Source: 34-65-8 sp964516135
GTDB lineage: Bacteria > Pseudomonadota > Alphaproteobacteria > Sphingomonadales > Sphingomonadaceae
NCBI GenBank assembly: GCA_964516135.1
Contig: CAZEWN010000004.1
Coordinates: forward strand, 62,001-126,000
Reading direction: 5' to 3'
Length of the DNA: 64,000 nt
Below, piece after piece: positions 44,724 through 51,782 of this stretch. The position numbers and the translations under genes are program-made. Every line of letters begins with the position of its first letter. Within the stretch, counting starts at the first letter, position 1. The notes beneath the pieces are model-generated. The model was given only the letters and a program-made list of their open reading frames with translations, had not been told where the DNA came from and made no database searches.

Positions 44724-45900
44724 GGCGCGGCCTCGCGTTGCCCAACGCGCGTCGGCCCTCCTCGCCGGCCCGGTCGGCAGCGATGAGGCTGCGAAGGATT
44801 CCCTCGCGAATGCCGCGGTCGGCCACGCCAAGCCGATCGGTCGGGCAAATGTCCATGATCGACTCCAGGATGGCGCATCCCGCCACTACCAATTCGGCGC
44901 GGTCGGAACCGATGCAAGGCAATTCGCCGCGTTCGGCTGGGCTCATGCCGGAAAGGCGCAGGCTGATTTCTCGCATCGATTGCGCGGGCACGATCAGGCC
45001 ATCGACCGCCCGACGATCGTATTGTGGCAACTGCAAGTGAAGGCTCGCCAGCGTCGTCACCGTGCCGCTGGTGCCGAGCAGGCGCAGTTCGGCGGCGTCG
45101 GTTGCGCGCTCACATACCCGTGCGGCGAAGGGCGCGAAGCTGTCGCGTACCACGCGGCGCATTTCGGCATAGCGCGCCAGCCGCTGGTCAGGGCTTCCCT
45201 CGATTCGGCCGACAGTGTCGGTCAGCGACACCACGCCCCAAGGCACGCTCTGCCAGTCGAGGATGCGCGGCACCTTTTCGTCCGGTTCGATCAGCACGAG
45301 TTCGGTCGATCCGCCGCCGATGTCGAAAATCACCGCAGGCCCGTCACTCCCCTCGAGCAGGACATGGCAACCGAGCACGGCCAGACGCGCCTCCTCCTGC
45401 GCGCTGATGATATCGAGCGCGATCCCGGTTTCCCGGTGGACCCGGCGGATGAACTCCGCCCCATTGACGGCACGGCGGCATGCCTCGGTGGCAACCGATC
45501 GCGCCAAATGCACATTCCTGCGCCGCAGCTTGTCCGCGCAGACATGCAACGCGGCCAGGGTCCGATCCATCGCCGCGTCGCTCAATCGGCCCGTATGGGC
45601 CAGATCCTCGCCCAGCCTCACGACACGGCTGAACGCGTCGATCACGGTGAAGCCATCCTCGGTCGGTCGCGCGATCAGTAGTCGGCAGTTGTTGGTGCCC
45701 AGGTCGAGCGCGGCGTAGGCCTGCCGCGGCCGCGCTCCGCCCGTGCGCATTGCGCGCGAATCGCGCGACTGCGGGCCGGTTGGGATGCGTTCGGGCTGCG
45801 GGGGGGGATGGTAGCGGAAGTCGGCTACCCTGCCGGACTTTTCGGCCCCCGTTTGGCCAGCCCTTCTGATGCCGTCCGGCGGAGATCCTTCCGCCATCAC
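44716..45900 (-). CDS. Ppx/GppA-family exopolyphosphatase
   Basis: Up to 394 residues from GTG 45900 (ATG 45897 next); the conserved part begins near ATG 45750, so 344 residues is the safe length. Degrades polyphosphate or pppGpp. Actin-like ATPase fold with phosphate loops ALDLGTNNCRLLIA and FDIGGGSTELVL. The N-terminal 50 residues are basic and Pro-rich and have no family support, so the true start is uncertain. Overlaps rlmE by 8 bases. Confidence 0.88.
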   Translation of the reverse strand: MMAEGSPPDGIRRAGQTGAEKSGRVADFRYHPPPQPERIPTGPQSRDSRAMRTGGARPRQAYAALDLGTNNCRLLIARPTEDGFTVIDAFSRVVRLGEDLAHTGRLSDAAMDRTLAALHVCADKLRRRNVHLARSVATEACRRAVNGAEFIRRVHRETGIALDIISAQEEARLAVLGCHVLLEGSDGPAVIFDIGGGSTELVLIEPDEKVPRILDWQSVPWGVVSLTDTVGRIEGSPDQRLARYAEMRRVVRDSFAPFAARVCERATDAAELRLLGTSGTVTTLASLHLQLPQYDRRAVDGLIVPAQSMREISLRLSGMSPAERGELPCIGSDRAELVVAGCAILESIMDICPTDRLGVADRGIREGILRSLIAADRAGEEGRRALGNARPRHV

Positions 45901-46013
45901 AATGCTTTCTTATCCTCCCACGGCGGATCCGTGGGGACTTGATGGCGATGCTAGCGGCGGCTGGCGGGCGCGGCAAGCGATGGTTCGCGATGCCGGAAGG
46001 CGGCACACCGCGC

Positions 46014-46042
46014 TTGACCTGCGCCATGCACGAAACTATTTG
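46014..46042 (+). promoter_or_regulatory. Promoter of tRNA-Gln
   Basis: TTGACC (46014-46019), a 17-base spacer and TATTTG (46037-46042), about 40 bases before the tRNA. Sigma-70 type with a good -35. Confidence 0.5.
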
Positions 46043-46081
46043 CGCCGCCTCGCTTCAAGCCCGCTGCGCGGGCCGCGCTGA

Positions 46082-46155
46082 TGCCCCGTCGTCTAATGGT
46101 AAGACTACGGACTCTGACTCCGTCTATCGAGGTTCGAATCCTCGCGGGGCATCCA
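46082..46155 (+). tRNA. tRNA-Gln (anticodon CTG)
   Basis: 74 bases with an encoded CCA. The acceptor TGCCCCG/CGGGGCA, D-arm with CTAATGGTAAG, anticodon stem ACGGA/TCCGT with loop CTCTGAC (anticodon CTG, reads CAG), and T-arm GGTTCGAATCC are all paired. Discriminator T. Confidence 0.96.
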
Positions 46156-46258
46156 GTTCCTTGTACCGCAACTTCATCCGATCGTCCGTCACGATGCTTG
46201 TGGCTCGCGCCCCAGGCGCTTAGCCTTGTGGTCGGACGGGGCGAGAGGAGACGAGATC

Positions 46259-47137
46259 ATGTGCGACGAAGAAAAGCTCGCCCGGTGGGGAAGGGACGCC
46301 TTGAGCCGCCGCCAATTCGGCGCACTGGCAGGCGCGGCCGCCGTGACCGCTTGCATGCCGATGGACAGCAATGCTTCCGACATGACGCTTCCCGCGATGA
46401 AGGAAACGAACGTGACCTTCACGACCGCCGATGGGACGATGGACGCATTCTTCGTCGAGCCTCTGATCTCGCCTGTCCCGGCGGTGATCCTATGGCCAGA
46501 CATTGCCGGCCTGCGCGAGGCCAAACGGGACATGGCCCGTCGACTGGCGGGGCGTGGCCACGCCGTCCTGGTGCTAAATCCCTATTACCGCGACGTGGCG
46601 GGCGAACAGTTCAGGGACTTTGCCACTTTCGCCGGTGGCGGCGGCTTCCAGAAGGTCGGCCCGTGGCGTGCCAAACTCACCGCAGAAGCGATCACCCGCG
46701 ACGCGCGCGCGGCGGTCAGCTGGCTGGATGCGCAGGCCTCGGTCGACAAGCGGCGCGGGATCGGTACGCAAGGATATTGCATGGGTGGACCCTTCACGAT
46801 GTGGACCGCCGCCGCTGCTCCTGGCCGCGTGCGCGCCGCGGCCAGTTTCCATGGCGGCGGCCTGGTGCGCCCCGACGCGGCGATGAGCCCGCACAAGCTG
46901 TTCGGGCAGATGCGGGCCGATCTGCTGGTCGCGGTCGCGCAGGACGATGACGCGGAAGCGCCGGAGGAAAAGGTCGTGCTGCGCGAGTCTGCGCGCGCGG
47001 CAGGGCGGACAGCGATGGTTGAGGTCTATCGCGGCGATCACGGCTGGACGGTCCCTGACAGCCCTGCCTATGCCGACGGCGAGGCAGAACGCGCTTGGAG
47101 CGATCTCCTGCGCCTCTACGAACGTGCGCTCGGCTGA
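46259..47137 (+). CDS. Dienelactone hydrolase family protein, Tat-type signal
   Basis: 292 residues from ATG 46259 with GAGGAG before it. The N-terminus has LSRRQFGALAGAAAVTAC, a twin-arginine signal with an internal position and a lipobox-like TAC. The alpha/beta-hydrolase domain has the dienelactone hydrolase triad: Cys in QGYCMGG, Asp in AQDDDAEAP and His in GDHGW. Substrate unknown; the family opens lactone rings and other esters. Convergent to the response-regulator gene, 2 bases apart. Confidence 0.88.
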   Translation: MCDEEKLARWGRDALSRRQFGALAGAAAVTACMPMDSNASDMTLPAMKETNVTFTTADGTMDAFFVEPLISPVPAVILWPDIAGLREAKRDMARRLAGRGHAVLVLNPYYRDVAGEQFRDFATFAGGGGFQKVGPWRAKLTAEAITRDARAAVSWLDAQASVDKRRGIGTQGYCMGGPFTMWTAAAAPGRVRAAASFHGGGLVRPDAAMSPHKLFGQMRADLLVAVAQDDDAEAPEEKVVLRESARAAGRTAMVEVYRGDHGWTVPDSPAYADGEAERAWSDLLRLYERALG

Positions 47138-47139
47138 GT

Positions 47140-47622
47140 TCAGGTCTCGCCCAGCGCACGCAGCTTTGCAGCCACGGTCGCTTCGTCGAAAGGTTTGATC
47201 ACGTAATCGTCGGCTCCCGCGGCGATCCCGCGATGGATGTCGTGCACCCCCGACATTGACGTGCAGAAGACCACGCGGCTCACATCGCCGCCGGGCAGGG
47301 CACGCAGCGCGGCGACGAATTCTGGGCCCGTCATTACCGGCATATCCCAGTCGGTGAGGACAAGGTCAGGCATCGCGTTTGTGCAACGCGCGATCGCCTC
47401 CTCGCCGTTCTCCGCTTCGAGGACCGAATAGCCGAGCGCCTCGGCGATACGGCGTGCAACTTTTCGGATCATCCGCGAATCGTCCACCACCAGGCAAATG
47501 CGCGGGGTGCTTGACCGGGCGGCCGCCTTCGCAGTGGCAACCGCTTCGGCCACCGGGTCGTTCGCGGCCGCGACGGATGCCGTCTCGCCGGTCGTGACAG
47601 TGCGCTTGATCAGGTTGTGCAT
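47140..47622 (-). CDS. Single-domain response regulator (CheY-like)
   Basis: 160 residues: a 40-residue Ala-rich lead and one receiver domain without output domain. Phosphorylation-site features: acidic pair VVDD (47-48), Asp91 in LVLTDWDMP, Thr/Ser at CTSMS, and Lys143 in VIKPF. A partner kinase is not in the window. It overlaps the preceding small gene by 13 bases, so the two are likely co-translated. Confidence 0.9.
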   Translation of the reverse strand: MHNLIKRTVTTGETASVAAANDPVAEAVATAKAAARSSTPRICLVVDDSRMIRKVARRIAEALGYSVLEAENGEEAIARCTNAMPDLVLTDWDMPVMTGPEFVAALRALPGGDVSRVVFCTSMSGVHDIHRGIAAGADDYVIKPFDEATVAAKLRALGET

Positions 47623-47927
47623 GGCAGTGTTTCAGGCCTCATCCCGTATCCGCCAACGGCGGCCAATGGCTGACGTGGCGGTTCGTCGGACGGCGCCTCC
47701 GCCATCTGGGGGAGGGCGGCTTCGACGGGTGTCATGCAGACGTGCAGATAAGGCACCCAGACATCGCCGAATTCCGCCTTCTGGTACCAGACATCGAGGA
47801 CATCGTAACTTGCCCAGCAGCCATCGGGCTCGCGCAGGCGCAACCCTTCGCCAATGCGCGGCACAGAGGCAAATCGCAGCCGTTCCTGGCTCTGATGGGT
47901 TTCGTTCTGGACTTCGATCTCGATCAC
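47610..47927 (-). CDS. Small hypothetical protein upstream of the response regulator
   Basis: 105 residues from GTG 47927, the first start that lies past the ispG-like neighbour's shadow; a longer ORF to 48056 overlaps the NDUFA9-like gene and is less likely. Beta-rich with WASYDVLDVWYQK; Pro-rich tail. No recognised family. Its 3' end overlaps the response regulator gene by 13 bases, suggesting a two-gene unit. Confidence 0.5.
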   Translation of the reverse strand: MIEIEVQNETHQSQERLRFASVPRIGEGLRLREPDGCWASYDVLDVWYQKAEFGDVWVPYLHVCMTPVEAALPQMAEAPSDEPPRQPLAAVGGYGMRPETLPCTT

Positions 47928-47998
47928 GGGCGCGCCCTCTGCCTTTGAGCTAGGGCTAGCGGCCAATCCTTGCCGAATTGCGAACGCCGAACCTTGCT

Positions 47999-48946
47999 TC
48001 AGGCAATGCCTGCGCGCCCCGTGAACCGGCCGTGCTTGCGATAGCGCTCCATCCAACGGTCAAGAAACAGATCAAGCGGCCGCGGCGCGATGCCGAGCGC
48101 AGCAAAGCCGGGTTGCGATCCGGAAGCGATATTGCCCTGCTTCAGCAGCAACCACTGATCCGTGCTCATCGGGCTGCCCGGCAACATCGCGAACGCGGCT
48201 GATGCCGTATCGGGCATCGGCACGAGCGCCCGGCCGCGGCGCTGAGCGGTCGCAATGCTGCGATGCATTTCCAGCATCGTAAGTATTGTCGGACCGCCAA
48301 GCTCATAGGTCTTGCCGCCATGGAGTGCGGGGTTTTCGACCGCGCGCGCGAGCGCTTCGGCCAGGTCATCGACATGCAGCGGCTGGATAGGGGCGTCGGG
48401 CCCGAATACCGGCAGCACGGGAAAGGCGCGGATCAAGCGGGCGAACATATTGATGAAGTTGTCGCCCTCGCCAAACACGATCGAAGGCCGCACGACCGTG
48501 GCGCCGGGGAAACCCTCGCGAACACACCTTTCCCCCAGCGCTTTGGCTTGCGCGTAACCGCTGTCGCTCTCCGGATCGGCGCCGATCGCGCTCACGTGAA
48601 CCAGCGCCGCTGCATCCACCGTGCGCGCGGCATGGGCGATGCGCCCCGCCGCGATCCCCATCAGTCCCTTCATGTCGCCGCCGAACGCGCCCACCAGGTT
48701 GACGACCGCGTGCGCCCCTTCGCATGCCTGTCGCACGGCCTGTTCGTTACGGATGTCGCAGGGGGCGAGCTGCAGCTGGCCAAGATTGGCGAGCGGCTTC
48801 AGTTTCCACGCCTTTTCCGGCGTCCGGCTGGCAATCCGCACCCGCGCGCCGCGCGCGAGCAGCGCCTGCGCGACATGCGCGCCCACGAAGCCGCTCCCGC
48901 CAAAGAGGGTGACGAGCTTGTCCTGCAAGATGCCTGTTTGTGCCAT
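47999..48946 (-). CDS. Complex I NDUFA9-like NAD(P)-binding protein (atypical SDR)
   Basis: 315 residues from ATG 48946. Extended-SDR fold with N-terminal TLFGGSGFVGAHV dinucleotide motif and the SDR-a5-type HVSAIGADPESDSGYAQAK segment. The relation to mitochondrial complex I accessory subunit NDUFA9 is typical for alphaproteobacterial members; catalysis is not shown. Upstream of tRNA-Leu on the other strand. Confidence 0.85.
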   Translation of the reverse strand: MAQTGILQDKLVTLFGGSGFVGAHVAQALLARGARVRIASRTPEKAWKLKPLANLGQLQLAPCDIRNEQAVRQACEGAHAVVNLVGAFGGDMKGLMGIAAGRIAHAARTVDAAALVHVSAIGADPESDSGYAQAKALGERCVREGFPGATVVRPSIVFGEGDNFINMFARLIRAFPVLPVFGPDAPIQPLHVDDLAEALARAVENPALHGGKTYELGGPTILTMLEMHRSIATAQRRGRALVPMPDTASAAFAMLPGSPMSTDQWLLLKQGNIASGSQPGFAALGIAPRPLDLFLDRWMERYRKHGRFTGRAGIA

Positions 48947-49082
48947 GCTGCCTTCGACGATGTGACCTTTGCCTGGCCATGCGCCATGGCGCAACAGCGC
49001 GCGCCCCGCAACCATTGCGAGCCCGCCCGCTTGTTCGCCCAACTAGGGTGGCCTGGTAAAACTGCGGGCGGGAGAAAGCCGA

Positions 49083-49111
49083 TTGACAGCATGGCCCACC
49101 CTTCGCTAGTG
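49083..49111 (+). promoter_or_regulatory. Promoter of tRNA-Leu
   Basis: Perfect -35 TTGACA (49083-49088), 17-base spacer and CTAGTG (49106-49111), about 48 bases before the tRNA. Confidence 0.5.
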
Positions 49112-49158
49112 GCGCGCCCCTACCCGCGGCCTGTATCTCGACGATCCCGGCCGCCCGT

Positions 49159-49245
49159 GCCCAGATGGCGGAATTGGTAGACGCACCGTCTTCAGGTGGC
49201 GGCGCTCGCAAGGGCGTGGAGGTTCGAGTCCTCTTCTGGGCACCA
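49159..49245 (+). tRNA. tRNA-Leu (anticodon CAG), integration target
   Basis: 87 bases with encoded CCA and a long variable arm. Acceptor GCCCAGA/TCTGGGC, D-loop with AATTGGTAGACG, anticodon stem CCGTC/GGCGG with loop TTCAGGT (anticodon CAG, reads CTG), T-arm GAGGTTCGAGTCCTC. The 3' end directly abuts island-type DNA and an integrase remnant. Confidence 0.96.
49216..49245 (+). other. Probable attachment site at the 3' end of tRNA-Leu
   Basis: Inferred from position: tRNA 3' ends are the usual attB of this integrase type, and an integrase remnant reads away from the tRNA 165 bases later. No second copy of this tRNA end was seen in the window, so the other boundary lies beyond 64000 or is lost. 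Confidence 0.45.
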
Positions 49246-49410
49246 TTTGTTCTTCTCAGAACATCCCAAAAAGTCTATAAAGTCCCGGAAATCCAAGGAA
49301 TTTGGCCCTTGGACCGTCCCGGAACGTATCAGGAACAACCAGACATTCCGAGAACATTTGCGGGCCTTTTGCGGATTTCGGTGCAAACCACATTCGAGAA
49401 AGGCCCGCAC

Positions 49411-49713
49411 GTGCCATTGACCGATAGCCAGCTCAGAGCGCTCCGGCCGCGAGACAAACCTTACAAGGTCGCTGACGAGCGCGGCCTCTATGTCCAGGTG
49501 ACGCCTCTAGGCAGCAAGCTCTGGCGCTTCCGATATCGAGTCGGGAGGGTTGAGAAGAAGCTTTCGATCGGCACCTATCCCGACCTCAGCCTGAAGGACG
49601 CGCGAAACGCAGCGCTCGAAGCGCGTCTCTCGGTATCCACCTGCGCCATGCTGAACCCCAGCTGCCTCGCTCGCCGCACAAACGTCAGGGCCGCCAGATG
49701 CTCCTCGGAGTAA
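49411..49713 (+). pseudogene. Truncated tyrosine-recombinase integrase (DUF4102 N-terminus only)
   Basis: About 100 codons from GTG 49411 (AAAGG before it). Residues 1-72 match the N-terminal arm-binding domain of P4/island-type integrases: PLTDSQLRALRPRDKPYK, GLYVQVTPLGSKLW and LSIGTYPDLSLKDARNAALEA. After residue about 73 (near 49630) the frame runs into DNA that is the antisense of a merR gene and stops at 49713. The catalytic R-H-R-Y domain is absent, so it is non-functional. Placed 165 bases past tRNA-Leu. Confidence 0.85.
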
Positions 49714-49826
49714 TCGCGATAGTTGCTGTCGGTCCGGCCGGCGGAGGGCAGAATGCCTTCGCGCTCGTAATAGCGGATTGTTTCCGCCTTGGTGCCGGTC
49801 GCCCGCGCCAGTTCGCCGATACGCAT
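49575..49826 (-). pseudogene. Truncated MerR-family regulator
   Basis: 83 codons from ATG 49826. Residues 1-64 are a normal MerR DNA-binding domain (MRIGELARATGTKAETIRYY, YRDYSEEHLAALTFVRRARQLGFSMAQV). Beyond that (about 49640 downward) it reads into the antisense of the integrase remnant and stops, so the dimerisation helix and metal-binding cysteines are gone. Divergent from the CDF gene, with an intact operator between them. Perhaps still makes a monomeric DNA-binding peptide, but most likely dead. Confidence 0.82.
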
Positions 49827-49830
49827 TCGC

Positions 49831-49861
49831 TTGACCTTGTAGTTACTACAAGGTGCATATG
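49831..49861 (+). promoter_or_regulatory. MerR-type promoter and operator of the metal-resistance operon
   Basis: TTGACC (49831-49836) and CATATG (49856-49861) are 19 bases apart, the long spacing typical of MerR-controlled promoters. A perfect 21-base dyad fills the spacer (49834-49854: arms ACCTTGTAGT and ACTACAAGGT around a central T), as expected for a Zn/Cd/Pb/Co-type MerR operator. It should drive the CDF gene starting at 49895. Confidence 0.85.
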
Positions 49862-49894
49862 TGCTGGCGACTCGAACGTTGCAAGGAGAGCGGC

Positions 49895-50533
49895 ATGGGC
49901 AAATCCTGCTGCCAGACCCCGGAACCCGATCAGGCGTCGCATAACGATCCGCGTTGGCGCGCGATCCTGTGGATCGCGTTGCTGGTGAACGCGGCGATGT
50001 TTCTTGTCGAGATCGTTGCCGGCATCGCAGCCGACTCGCGATCACTTCAGGCCGACGCGCTCGACTTCCTGGGTGACGCGGCGAATTACGCGATCAGCCT
50101 CGGGGTCGCGGGAATGGCCCTGGCCTGGCGCGCACGCGCCGCTCTCGTAAAGGCGGCGACCATGCTCGCGTTCGGGCTGTGGGTGATCGGCTATGCGTTT
50201 TATGGTCTCGTTGTCGGTTCGAACCCCGAGCCTCAGGCGATGGGGCTGATCGGCGCGCTGGCGCTACTGGTCAATGTCGCGGTCGCGCTCCTGCTGTTCC
50301 GCTATCGCGAGGGCGACTCCAATATGCGCTCGGTGTGGATATGCTCGCGCAACGATGCGATCGGCAATTGCGCCGTCCTTGCCGCCGCACTCGGCGTCTT
50401 CGGCACCGGACAGGCATGGCCCGATCTGTTCGTCGCCGGCATCATGGCGACTCTTGCGATCTGGGGCAGCATGGAGGTCTTCGGGCAGGCACGTCGGGAA
50501 CTGGCGGTGACGGGGCGGAGATTGTCGTCGTGA
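49895..50533 (+). CDS. Cation diffusion facilitator without C-terminal domain
   Basis: 212 residues from ATG 49895, AAGGAG SD. Proton-driven exporter of divalent metal ions across the inner membrane. Five to six helices; metal-site acidic residues Asp57 and Asp61 lie in DALDFLGDAANY, and the helix-5 partner reads SRNDAIGN with Asp154. N-terminal CC and His could bind metal. The usual CDF has about 300 residues and a cytoplasmic C-terminal dimer domain; here it stops soon after helix 6. First gene after the MerR-type promoter; stop overlaps the DUF3703 gene by GTGA. Confidence 0.85.
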   Translation: MGKSCCQTPEPDQASHNDPRWRAILWIALLVNAAMFLVEIVAGIAADSRSLQADALDFLGDAANYAISLGVAGMALAWRARAALVKAATMLAFGLWVIGYAFYGLVVGSNPEPQAMGLIGALALLVNVAVALLLFRYREGDSNMRSVWICSRNDAIGNCAVLAAALGVFGTGQAWPDLFVAGIMATLAIWGSMEVFGQARRELAVTGRRLSS

Positions 50534-50886
50534 ACGCCGACCGAATGGAGCGCATCGCGTTCCTGGCCCGCGAATATGAAGCGTTCCGCCGCGCGGCACA
50601 CCGCAAGGACACGGTCGCGGCATGGCGCCACCTCGAACGCGTCCACATCGTCGCCCAGCCGCTGCCCTTCGAGCATGTCCGTGCGCATGCGATCATGCTG
50701 CGCCACGCGCTGTTTCTGAAGGATATGCGCGAAGTGGGTGGCCAGATGCTGCGGCTGGGCCTGGCGGTGATTGGCAACCTGTTCGGACGCCTTCCGGCGG
50801 GAAATACCGGCCGGGCGCGGACCAGCGCCTTCGCGCCGATGGCTGTCTCGTCAGATCTCGAGAAATTCGTACAAGGAGTTGAGTAA
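50530..50886 (+). CDS. DUF3703 domain-containing protein
   Basis: 118 residues from GTG 50530, 4-base overlap with the CDF gene. Small soluble, mainly helical protein with conserved His/Glu positions (AWRHLERVHIVAQPLPFEHVRAH) that could bind metal. Family role unknown; it recurs in metal-resistance islands. Its stop shares a base with the DUF411 gene. Confidence 0.75.
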   Translation: MNADRMERIAFLAREYEAFRRAAHRKDTVAAWRHLERVHIVAQPLPFEHVRAHAIMLRHALFLKDMREVGGQMLRLGLAVIGNLFGRLPAGNTGRARTSAFAPMAVSSDLEKFVQGVE

Positions 50887-51344
50887 TGCCGACGACTCGC
50901 ACATTCGGCCGCCGTGCCGCGATCCTCGCGGGCTTCCTGGCCACGGCCTGCGCCGGCGCAGCGCAAGCGGCAAGTTACACGATGTATCGCGACCCCGGAT
51001 GCGGTTGCTGCCTGGCCTGGGCTTCGCACGCCCGCGCAGAACTCTCGGCCGAAATTCAGGTGCGCGAAAGCCTTCCGGTGGCGAGCTTGAAGAGCCAGTC
51101 GGGTGTTCCAGCCCCGCTAGCTTCCTGCCACACGACCGTTGTCGAAGGATATGTGATCGAGGGTCACGTGCCGGCTCGCGAGATCGCGCGCCTGCTCAAG
51201 GAGCGACCCGGCGACATCAAGGGCCTCGCCGTGGCTGGAATGCCGCTTGGCTCGCCGGGGATGGACGGTGGCGGAACCAGGCAGCCCTATCAGGTGATCG
51301 CGTTCGGCAGTTTCGGCCAGCGCGTCTACGCAGACTATCCATAG
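50886..51344 (+). CDS. DUF411 periplasmic metal-binding protein
   Basis: 152 residues. An RR-containing signal (FGRRAAILAGFLATACAGAAQA) is followed by the DUF411 domain with the cysteine cluster DPGCGCC, a later SCHTTVVEGYVIEGHVP and the AVAGMPLGSPGM motif. DUF411 proteins occur with copper, cobalt and mercury systems and are suggested to bind metal in the periplasm. Fourth of the coupled run: start overlaps the DUF3703 stop by one base. Confidence 0.8.
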   Translation: MPTTRTFGRRAAILAGFLATACAGAAQAASYTMYRDPGCGCCLAWASHARAELSAEIQVRESLPVASLKSQSGVPAPLASCHTTVVEGYVIEGHVPAREIARLLKERPGDIKGLAVAGMPLGSPGMDGGGTRQPYQVIAFGSFGQRVYADYP

Positions 51345-51347
51345 CGC

Positions 51348-51716
51348 ATGGCCTCCGCTAACGAGCATCGCGTGCGTTCGCTTATCGCCCTTTTTGGCCT
51401 CCTCGCGATGGTCCTGTCCGGTCTTCACGCCGGTCCGGTCGCTGCGCACGAGAGCGATGGGACGCACTGGAGCGATATCGCCAGCCATGGCCACGTCCAC
51501 GGTTCGCACAACGGCGGCGGCGAGGATGATTCAAACGACTCCCCCGCTGATCTTGAGGCGGATCAAGGCCATCATCATTGCCCGTCCGCCGCGGCGCCGC
51601 AGCTGCCGCAGGCTGAACTGAACAGCGACCCTGGCAAACAGATCCTCTTCGCGGCGGAAGTCTCTTTCCTCCGGCTAGGCGCTGCTGCTCCACCGCTAGA
51701 CCCTCCCAAAGCCTGA
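51348..51716 (+). CDS. His-rich periplasmic protein of the metal cluster
   Basis: 122 residues, ATG 4 bases past the DUF411 stop. A signal peptide (LIALFGLLAMVLSGLHAGPVAA) is followed by a His/Asp/Ser-rich segment (HESDGTHW, HGHVHGSH, DQGHHHC), then a Pro-rich tail. Similar small His-rich proteins precede czcCBA in other clusters (CzcI-like place and composition). It could chelate metal in the periplasm. No catalytic motif. Confidence 0.6.
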   Translation: MASANEHRVRSLIALFGLLAMVLSGLHAGPVAAHESDGTHWSDIASHGHVHGSHNGGGEDDSNDSPADLEADQGHHHCPSAAAPQLPQAELNSDPGKQILFAAEVSFLRLGAAAPPLDPPKA

Positions 51717-51782
51717 CACCCCTGCATTCGCTGCGCGGAGGATTCCGCGCGACTTGCATTCGGGCGTCAGGAGACCTCCCCG

